10,680 bases of DNA from JABWBJ01 sp036507855 (GTDB lineage: Bacteria > Gemmatimonadota > Gemmatimonadetes > Gemmatimonadales > Gemmatimonadaceae): positions 1-10,680 of the forward strand of contig DATCIJ010000039.1 in assembly GCA_036507855.1 (NCBI GenBank), in the 5' to 3' direction. The notes under the pieces were generated by a model, which was not told the origin of the DNA, ran no database searches, and saw only the letters and a list, made by a program, of their open reading frames with translations. This document shows, one piece after another, positions 5,693 through 10,680 of the stretch; position 1 is the stretch's first letter; each line of letters begins with the position of its first letter. Made by a program: the position numbers and the translations under genes.

Positions 5693-7585
5693 ATGCGAAT
5701 GGGGTTCATTCATATGAACAGGGCACACGAGCGATCGCTGACCATCTTCGGATGGGCGGCGCTGGCGTTCCTATTCCTGCCGACCCCAGCTCAAGCGCAG
5801 GGGGGCATGACGCGAGGCGGCTTCGTGATCCTAGGCGGCACCGACACCGTCGCAGTCGAGCAGTTCGAACGTGACGCGGAGACTCTATCCGGGAATGTGT
5901 TCGGACCCAACGGCAGGCGTTTTCGCTATGTTGCGCGCCTCCGGCTCGATGGCACCATCGCCTCGCTCGAGTCGTCGCTTGACTGGGGCTGGTGGACGAA
6001 CAGTGTCATGCAATTCACGGAAGATACGATCCGCCTTTCAGGCAACCTGCGCGGACGGCCGCAACAGCGCGACATCGCTACGGGTGGTCGGACCATGCCG
6101 ATGTTCCTGGTGTCCTTTGCGCTCCTTGAGCAGCTACTCCGTTCGACACGCGCAGACACAGACAGTCAGGCCGTGCGCGTGCGACTGCTGCAACTCGAAC
6201 AACTGGACACAACGAGCTGGAACGTCGCCTGGCCGTCACCCGACTCGGCGACGGTTGTATTTCCCGGGTTCGGCGAGGCGCGCATCGCCATGCTGCCGGA
6301 CGGCAGCATCGCAAGCGGAGTGATTCCCGCGCTGCGCTGGAATGCCACGCGGACGGCGGGAACGCTTTCATCTAGTCGGCGGGCGGCACCGCGACGGGGT
6401 GAGCTAGACGGCGCGCTGCCCGTCACCAGCTTCGACCGCTGTAACGAGGCAACCGGTGAAGCGCTCACGCGCGTCGAGCTGCCCGGCAATCCGGTGATGG
6501 CGCTAACGACACCGGATGGCTGCTGGCTGGTGGCATCCCTCGCGACGACGAAGCTTGGGTGGCCAGGCGCCATAGCGCTTTTCCGCCGCTCGACGGGAGC
6601 CGTGTCACTCGCGCGGGTGCTCCCGCTTGAAGTTCCTGCGTACGGGATTGCACTGACGCGCGATGGATCCTTGCTCATGGTCGCTGCCGGCGACGGCGTC
6701 GCCTTCGTTGATCTGCAACGTCTCATCATGGGACGGACCGATGCCATTCTCGGCGAGCTACGCGACGGCGGCCGGCCGGTGCGGTTCCACCTCAATGCCA
6801 GCTCGGACGACCGCTTTCTCTTCGTGAGCGACGAAGGCGCACAAACCATCACGGTCGTAGACCTGGCCAAGGCGAGGGCGTCAGGCTATGGCGCGACCGC
6901 CGTGGTCGGCAGGATTCCCGTTGGCCAGCTTCCGATCGCGCTCACGTTCTCGTCGGATCAGCGCTATCTCTACACGACGAGCCAAATCGCTCCCGCGCGT
7001 CTCGGCTGGGCCAAGGAATGCCCGCGGGAAGGATCAGGACCGAAAACAGCCGAACCGGTGAATCCCCAAGGCGCCGTTTTGGTCATCGACGTGGAGCGCG
7101 CGAAGATCGATCCGGAGAATGCCGTCGTAGCTGCAGCGCCCGCAGGATGCAGTCCGGTGCGACTCGTGCTTTCTCCGGCGGGGGACGTGGCGTACGTGAC
7201 AGCGCGCAACAGCGACGCACTGCTCGCTTTCGATACGAGAAAGCTCCGCGAGGCACCTATGAGCTCGCTCCTCGGCTGGGTGCCCGTCGGCTCAGCACCA
7301 GTCGGTGTCGCTGTAGTGGATGAGGGAGCGAGGATCATCGTCGTTAACTCGAACCGATTCGGCGGTCCCCAAACCGAAGGTCATTATCTGTCCGTCGTCG
7401 AAGCTGCGAGAATGTCAGCCGGTGCCGCCGCCGTGGTGGGAACCATCCCGGCCGATGCGTTCCCCCGTGAACTCACGACGACGCCGGACAGACGAACATT
7501 GCTGTTGACCAACTTTGCATCCGCGACGCTCCAGCTCGTGGACTGGGCTCGAGCGGTGGTCCTGCCAATGAAAATGAAACGGTAG
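5693..7585 (+). CDS. Secreted beta-propeller (YVTN/lactonase-like) protein with N-terminal beta domain
   Basis: The product has up to 630 residues. The N-terminus carries a hydrophobic segment (IFGWAALAFLFLPTPAQAQ), so it is exported. Residues about 40-225 form a beta-rich domain (GGFVILGGTDTVAVEQFERD, RFRYVARLRLDG, TVVFPGFGEARIAMLPDG) of a type I associate with Gemmatimonadota proteins. From about 250 come repeated blade-like units, each a strand, a D-D/G turn and a strand: AYGIALTRDGSLLMVAA, RFHLNASSDDRFLFVSDEG, IALTFSSDQRYLYTTS, VRLVLSPAGDVAYVTA, GVAVVDEGARIIVVNS and RELTTTPDRRTLLLTN. These resemble YVTN/lactonase propellers that bind ligands or proteins; no catalytic function is assigned. 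ATG 5714 (MNRAHER) is an alternative start; neither has a strong ribosome site. The gene fills a cassette between two attC sites and stops 9 nt before the closing one. Confidence 0.85.
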   Translation: MRMGFIHMNRAHERSLTIFGWAALAFLFLPTPAQAQGGMTRGGFVILGGTDTVAVEQFERDAETLSGNVFGPNGRRFRYVARLRLDGTIASLESSLDWGWWTNSVMQFTEDTIRLSGNLRGRPQQRDIATGGRTMPMFLVSFALLEQLLRSTRADTDSQAVRVRLLQLEQLDTTSWNVAWPSPDSATVVFPGFGEARIAMLPDGSIASGVIPALRWNATRTAGTLSSSRRAAPRRGELDGALPVTSFDRCNEATGEALTRVELPGNPVMALTTPDGCWLVASLATTKLGWPGAIALFRRSTGAVSLARVLPLEVPAYGIALTRDGSLLMVAAGDGVAFVDLQRLIMGRTDAILGELRDGGRPVRFHLNASSDDRFLFVSDEGAQTITVVDLAKARASGYGATAVVGRIPVGQLPIALTFSSDQRYLYTTSQIAPARLGWAKECPREGSGPKTAEPVNPQGAVLVIDVERAKIDPENAVVAAAPAGCSPVRLVLSPAGDVAYVTARNSDALLAFDTRKLREAPMSSLLGWVPVGSAPVGVAVVDEGARIIVVNSNRFGGPQTEGHYLSVVEAARMSAGAAAVVGTIPADAFPRELTTTPDRRTLLLTNFASATLQLVDWARAVVLPMKMKR

Positions 7586-7594
7586 CGGGATGCT

Positions 7595-7782
7595 GGCTAA
7601 CAAACCGTTGCAGCTTCTATGAGGCTGAGGTTGTCAAGGGCGCGGGAGCAGGCGTGCGCGACGCCCACGGCGGCGAGCCGTGGCTGTGAAACAAGCGATC
7701 CGCCCAGTTCCGCGCACTCGGTCGGGAACGTGCCGGACGCTGAGCGTCCGCAACCAGCTTCTATCCGTGTCTGGCGTTAGGC
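7595..7782 (+). repeat. Long, atypical attC-like site (188 bp)
   Basis: The R''-like box GGCTAAC (7595-7601) directly follows the propeller gene, and R' GTTAGGC (7776-7782) precedes the DUF2442 gene. CTAACAAACCGTTGCAGC is a common attC left arm. Its natural partner is not found on the right: CAGCTTCTAT recurs in the same orientation (7611-7620 and 7755-7764), and only a partial arm GCTGAGGTTG/CAACCAGC pairs. The interior holds strong hairpins: CCACGGC-GGCGA-GCCGTGG (7665-7683) and GGACGC-TGA-GCGTCC (7735-7749). It may be a degenerate or composite site made from halves of two attCs. Confidence 0.55.
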
Positions 7783-7887
7783 CCGAAGCACCAGAGACGA
7801 CCGACGCGGGAGCGCGGTGAGCCGTGGTGCGCGCGGCCCCTTCCGTGCTTCCACGGGGAGCACGTAACCCGCGCTGGAGTGACCACA

Positions 7888-8133
7888 ATGAACTATCACG
7901 TGCTGGAGGCCAGACACGTAGCCGGTCACACGGTCTGGCTCCGGTTCCGCGACGGAACCGAAGGGGAAGTTGACCTGACCGCTGCCCTGCGCGGCCCGGT
8001 ATTCGAGCAGCTGCGTGACGTGGAGTACTTCCGTCGCTTCAGCGTGCACCCAGAATTTCACACCCTCGTGTGGCCGAACGGTGCGGACCTTGCGCCGGAG
8101 TTCCTATACCAGCAGGCTCGGGTTGCGGCCTAA
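7888..8133 (+). CDS. DUF2442-family protein (cassette gene)
   Basis: The 81-residue product matches the DUF2442 pattern throughout: a strand AGHTVWLRFRDGTEGEVDL, then GPVFEQLRDVEYFRRFSV, and the terminal HTLVWPNGADLAPEFLY. The family has unknown function and often sits beside DUF4160 or toxin-antitoxin-like genes; no such partner is visible here. ATG 7888 is preferred over GTG 7879 because the fold starts there and GGAG lies 10 nt before it. The TAA stop (8131-8133) lies inside the attC core box GCCTAAC, so gene and recombination site overlap. An IS110 fragment begins just after. The final RVAA is encoded by sequence shared with the other IS110 copy, so the native C-terminus may have been replaced. 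Confidence 0.85.
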   Translation: MNYHVLEARHVAGHTVWLRFRDGTEGEVDLTAALRGPVFEQLRDVEYFRRFSVHPEFHTLVWPNGADLAPEFLYQQARVAA

Positions 8134-8257
8134 CACGACCTCATGAGAGCCTGCCACGTCGCGTGACCGCGACGCGAGGGGCACCTTCCCGGTTCCACTC
8201 TCGGGAGGCCTCATCGTCACCGTCGGACTCGATCTCCACAAACGCTACATCACCGCC
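8121..8257 (+). mobile_element. IS110-family element fragment, copy 2 (5' end only)
   Basis: It is a gap-free near copy of 3610-3746. The leader keeps the stem CGTCGCG-TGAC-CGCGACG (8157-8174) although its tetraloop differs entirely from copy 1 (GGTT), and it keeps the outer arms ATGAGAGCC (8143-8151) and GGCCTCAT (8207-8214). The transposase start codon is ATC instead of ATG (8213-8215). Fifteen codons of the transposase (VGLDLHKRYITA) remain before the sequence changes at 8258. It is a dead relic with no 3' end. Confidence 0.75.
8128..8134 (+). repeat. Isolated attC R''-type core box (GCCTAAC) at the end of the DUF2442 gene
   Basis: GCCTAAC contains the stop codon of the DUF2442 gene. No attC arms follow; the second IS110 fragment starts here. 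It parallels the box at 3617-3623, including the seven bases before it (GGTTGCG). It marks the last sign of the cassette array in the window. Confidence 0.5.
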
Positions 8258-8283
8258 GCGCCCTCGAGCTCGGCGATCTCGGT

Positions 8284-8724
8284 TCAGACCGCGATCGCGC
8301 GGCGCGGGCTCGACGTTTCCGCCCCTGCCCCGTACACGGCGCCAACCACCGCTCCGTAGACGAGATGGCCGATGAGACTTCCAACCGCCATCGGCAGCGA
8401 GCCCGAGAAGACCGGCATCCCCATCATGGGCATTACCAGGAGCTGAGCCATCAGATAGGGCGCCAATCCGAAGATCGCACCACGAAGCACGAATGGACCC
8501 GCCAGTCGCGACGAGACGCCCGCGTAAATCAAGGCGAGGATGGTCCCGATCATGAGGTGGCCTACCCAGCCCAGGACGATGTTGCCACCCATCTGCCCCG
8601 CGAGCATATCCGCAGGGTTCATGCGAGGGATGCCCATCATCGGCGCAACCCAGAGTCCGACGGCAGTCATGACCAGCGTACCGATGATGCCGGCCAGAAC
8701 GGCCTTTCCAAAGTTGATCCGCAT
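8284..8724 (-). CDS. Four-helix integral membrane protein (DUF6789-like)
   Basis: The ATG at 8722-8724 has GAGG about 7 nt upstream; longer in-frame versions are Arg-rich read-through. The 146-residue product has four hydrophobic segments: AGIIGTLVMTAVGLWVAPMM, then VLGWVGHLMIGTILALIYAG, then FVLRGAIFGLAPYLMAQLLV, and MAVGSLIGHLVYGAVVGAVY. The segments contain conserved-looking His, Met and Gly residues (GHLMIG, GHLVYG, MPMMGMP). The fold resembles small bacterial membrane proteins of the DUF6789 type; function is unknown. It is divergent from ccdA and ends 27 bp after the truncated IS110 fragment, so its last residues (TSSPRRAIAV) could be altered by that insertion. The Met/His content is compatible with metal handling, but that is speculation. 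Confidence 0.8.
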   Translation of the reverse strand: MRINFGKAVLAGIIGTLVMTAVGLWVAPMMGIPRMNPADMLAGQMGGNIVLGWVGHLMIGTILALIYAGVSSRLAGPFVLRGAIFGLAPYLMAQLLVMPMMGMPVFSGSLPMAVGSLIGHLVYGAVVGAVYGAGAETSSPRRAIAV

Positions 8725-8758
8725 TTGTGCCTCGAGCGTTCCGTGTTTGAGTCGTCCG

Positions 8759-8786
8759 CACCGTGCACGCCTTCGCGCGCACGGTG
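8759..8786. promoter_or_regulatory. Inverted repeat in the divergent intergenic region
   Basis: CACCGTGC (8759-8766) and GCACGGTG (8779-8786) are perfect inverses separated by 12 nt. They lie between the divergent membrane-protein gene (start 8724) and ccdA (start 8931). They could be an operator or an RNA hairpin in the leader of either gene. I see no clear -10 or -35 boxes beside them. Confidence 0.35.
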
Positions 8787-8930
8787 TGACCGTCTGACGA
8801 CCGGGCAACGCACGAAGCCCCGCTGAAGTTCCCGATCGCCACGGAACTCTTCGGCTCGCCCGTGCCTTGTCCCACCGGCAGGGGGCGCGCCCCGCGTACC
8901 CCTGCGTCACCCGCTGCCAGGATCCGTTCC

Positions 8931-9650
8931 ATGGCTGGTGTTTCCGTTCCGGCCGCGACCGCCGCCGGCGTCGTTTCGTTCCTGTCGCCCTGCGTGCTCC
9001 CCCTCGTCCCGGGCTACCTCGCCTTCATCTCGGCGTCCCCCGACATCGGACCGGACGGCGCACCACAAGTGCCAGTGCCACAGCTGGCGTACCGTGCCAT
9101 TGCGTTCATCGGCGGGTTCAGTGTCGTGTTCATCCTGCTCGGCGCCTCGGCCACGCAGCTCGGTCAATACGTCAACGCACAGGGCCCCCTGTTCGCACGC
9201 CTGGCTGGCGTGCTGATCATCGCCTTCGGGCTGCACATGATGGGCGTCGTGCGGATTCCAATTCTGTATCGAGAAAAGCGCTTCTCGTCCTCGAACCCGC
9301 CGAAGTCGTTCGGTGGCGCGGCCGCCGTCGGAGCCGCGTTCGCATTTGGATGGACACCTTGCATCGGCCCCATTCTCGGCGGGATCCTCGCCCTCGCCGC
9401 AGTGCAGGACAGCGTCTGGCAGGGAGTCAGGCTGCTGTCGGCCTACTCACTGGGACTGGGGCTTCCCTTCCTGTTGGCGGCGCTCTTCGCCGGATACCTC
9501 ATGCGCTTCCTGATCCGATTCCGTCGCTTCTACCGAGGCGTGGAGCTGACCGGCGGCGCGTTGCTCATCGGTGTCGGCGTGCTGATCATGTCAGGGCGTC
9601 TCACGTGGCTGGCCGGGCAGTTCTCCTGGCTTCAGCGTTTCGCACTTTGA
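8931..9650 (+). CDS. ccdA: CcdA-type cytochrome c biogenesis / thiol-disulfide transmembrane reductase
   Basis: CcdA proteins are the membrane core of the DsbD pathway. They carry electrons from cytoplasmic thioredoxin across the membrane to periplasmic thiol proteins such as TlpA, ResA or CcmG. The 239-residue product has six likely helices and both redox Cys: C21 in VSFLSPCVLPLVPGY, and C144 in FAFGWTPCIGPILGG, the pseudo-symmetric partner. Its length is normal for the family. ATG 8931 is preferred over GTG 8862, since it puts the first helix directly at the N-terminus; AGGA lies a few bases upstream. It converges on the TlpA-like gene with an 11-bp gap. The partnership with that gene is inferred from neighbourhood and family knowledge. 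Confidence 0.93.
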   Translation: MAGVSVPAATAAGVVSFLSPCVLPLVPGYLAFISASPDIGPDGAPQVPVPQLAYRAIAFIGGFSVVFILLGASATQLGQYVNAQGPLFARLAGVLIIAFGLHMMGVVRIPILYREKRFSSSNPPKSFGGAAAVGAAFAFGWTPCIGPILGGILALAAVQDSVWQGVRLLSAYSLGLGLPFLLAALFAGYLMRFLIRFRRFYRGVELTGGALLIGVGVLIMSGRLTWLAGQFSWLQRFAL

Positions 9651-9661
9651 GGCGGCGTCCT

Positions 9662-10192
9662 CTACCGGTCCCGCACGATGAGCGAATCGACTAGCGCCCG
9701 ATTGGCCGCCGAGTACCAATCCTCCGCATAGCGGGTCGCCCTGATCTCACCGTCACGTGAGATGAGAAACGTCTGGGGCACGCCACGGACCGGATACTGG
9801 CGCATGATCGCGCTCTTCGGATCGTGCAGCACGTCGAACGTCAGTCCGTGCTCGCTGACGAATTCATTGATCAGATCTGCTTGCCCGCCGTCATCGATGC
9901 TGATGGCGACCACCCGCAGACCACGCTCGCGGTACTCGCGATACAGTCGCTCCAAGCTGGGCATTTCCTCACGACATGGATCGCACCAGGTCGCCCAGAC
10001 GTTCATGAGCAGCGGCGCTCCCTTGTAGTCGTCCAGGGACCGCATCTCAGCCGGCGTGGAGAGCGTCTGCGCCACGAACCGGGGCGCGAGGCTCACGCTC
10101 GGTGCCCACCCCGACTCAACAAGCCGGAAGGCGGCCGCAATCGCCACGAGGACGACCGCGACCGCAAGCCAGCGGCGCCAACGCAACGTCAC
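9662..10192 (-). CDS. Membrane-anchored TlpA/ResA-like thioredoxin
   Basis: The 176-residue product has an N-terminal anchor (WLAVAVVLVAIAAAFRLV, about residues 8-25) followed by a periplasmic AhpC/TSA-Redoxin thioredoxin fold. The active site is VWATWCDPCREEMPS (C70 and C73), with the usual GV-P-QTFLISRDG segment carrying the cis-Pro (P139). Such proteins reduce disulfides, for example in apocytochrome c, using electrons from CcdA. I chose GTG 10190-10192 because it overlaps the stop of the upstream gene (GTGA) and has GGGAGGGA just before it; the longer frame from 10279 has no such signal. The overlap indicates translational coupling with the peroxiredoxin. Convergence with ccdA forms a compact thiol-redox locus. 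Confidence 0.92.
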   Translation of the reverse strand: MTLRWRRWLAVAVVLVAIAAAFRLVESGWAPSVSLAPRFVAQTLSTPAEMRSLDDYKGAPLLMNVWATWCDPCREEMPSLERLYREYRERGLRVVAISIDDGGQADLINEFVSEHGLTFDVLHDPKSAIMRQYPVRGVPQTFLISRDGEIRATRYAEDWYSAANRALVDSLIVRDR

Positions 10193-10680
10193 GATCCCTC
10201 CCGCTTCAAGCGGTCCAGCGCCTCGAGGATCATCGCATTCGTCGGCCGGATCTTGTAGTTGATCTCGGTGAACTTCCACCGGACGACGCCCTTCTTATCG
10301 ATGACGTAGGTCGTGGGATGCGGCCAGCCCTGTCCAGCAGGATTCAGGAGACCGTAACGGTCGATCACCTTGTGCCCCGCATCGGACAGGAAAAGGAAGT
10401 CCGCCTTCTTGCCGTCTTTCTCAATCTTGTCCGCCATGGTCTGCAGCAGATCGCGCGAGTCGACCGATACGGCGATGAGTTCCGTGTCGCCCCTCCGGCC
10501 ATTGTCCAACAAGCTCTTCAGCTCCCCGAGCTGACGGGTGCAGTACGGTCACCAGTGCCCACGGTAGAACACGAGGACGACATCCTTCTTGCCGCGGAAC
10601 TGCGACAGCGTGACGGTGCCGCCGTCCTTGGCCTCGAGCGTGAAATCCGGAGCCACGCTGCCGATGGAGACCCGGCCCGT
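10189..10680 (-). CDS. Peroxiredoxin-like (AhpC/TSA) selenoprotein with in-frame TGA = Sec; 5' end outside window
   Basis: Read leftward from the window edge, the frame gives VSIGSVAPDFTLEAKDGG and VTLSQFRGKKDVVLVFYRGHW. A TGA follows (10551-10549), then PYCTRQLGELKSLLDNG, ELIAVSVDS, FLFLSDAGHKVIDRYGLL, WPHPTTYVIDKKGVVRWKF and a TGA stop at 10191. This is a complete AhpC/TSA thioredoxin fold on both sides of the TGA. Relatives have a CPYC-type centre after FYRG-W, so the TGA stands exactly where the peroxidatic Cys belongs, giving U44-P-Y-C47 in the visible 163 residues. A SECIS-like hairpin follows. Such proteins reduce peroxides or act as thiol oxidoreductases. Standard calling would give only a start at TTG 10512, after the active site. 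A point mutation or sequencing error (TGC to TGA) is the alternative. It is coupled to the TlpA-like gene by a 4-nt overlap. Confidence 0.85.
10519..10551 (-). promoter_or_regulatory. Candidate bacterial SECIS element after the UGA codon
   Basis: On the minus strand the UGA (10551-10549) is followed by 15 nt and then CAGCUC-GGG-GAGCUG (10533-10519), a perfect 6-bp stem with a GGG loop. The loop begins 22 nt after the UGA, and its first two bases are G. Bacterial SECIS elements are known to have a short stem, an apical loop roughly 16-37 nt after the UGA, and a G among the first two loop bases; SelB binds this loop. The stem also codes for QLGEL, a common peroxiredoxin sequence, so some pairing could be coincidental. 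Confidence 0.7.

Noticed and set aside
7888..8133. Toxin-antitoxin module based on the DUF2442 gene
   Set aside because: No DUF4160 or other partner lies on either side within the cassette. Family context alone does not support the call.
9648..9664. Bidirectional terminator between ccdA and the TlpA-like gene
   Set aside because: The 11-bp gap and its flanks show no stable stem with a T-run on either strand.
8867..9694. Plus-strand ORF of 275 codons in another frame of ccdA
   Set aside because: It is an Arg/His/Pro-rich shadow. The ccdA frame has both redox Cys motifs and six helices.

Overview
The window is high-GC bacterial DNA with no rRNA, tRNA or CRISPR. Secreted proteins of a style common in Gemmatimonadota, and decayed FtsX/MacB-type permeases like those abundant in Gemmatimonadota and Acidobacteriota, suggest a soil or sediment member of one of those phyla. 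That placement is inference.

Positions 1-8260 look like part of a gene cassette array with no integrase in view (an integron, or a cluster of attC sites lacking integrase). Four complete attC-like sites lie at 2205-2313, 3042-3138, 5524-5619 and 7595-7782. All four read R''-L''...L'-R' on the + strand, and three have a paired L''/L' arm with unpaired bases on the L'' side. Isolated attC core boxes lie at 167-173, 3617-3623 and 8128-8134, each next to the 5' end of an IS110-type element. The cassettes carry: a periplasmic amidohydrolase behind a small overlapping ORF; an unknown secreted protein; a 57-residue membrane protein on the minus strand with its own palindrome-containing promoter; a secreted beta-propeller protein; and a DUF2442 protein whose stop codon lies inside the attC core box. 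Between 3624 and 5523 the array is broken by an IS110 fragment, two permease pseudogenes and one intact secreted or membrane hypothetical gene.

From 8260 on, the content looks chromosomal: a four-helix membrane protein (minus), a CcdA-type thiol-disulfide transporter (plus), and, converging on it, a two-gene minus-strand operon for a peroxiredoxin-like protein and a membrane-anchored TlpA-like thioredoxin. CcdA would pass electrons across the membrane to the TlpA-like protein and perhaps to the peroxiredoxin.

The most notable signal is an in-frame TGA at 10549-10551 in the peroxiredoxin gene. It replaces the first Cys of the CxxC centre (FYRGHW-U-PYC), and the reading frame continues for the rest of the domain. 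A perfect 6-bp hairpin with a GGG loop follows 15 nt downstream, matching the known layout of bacterial SECIS elements. I read this as a selenocysteine peroxiredoxin missed by standard gene calling.
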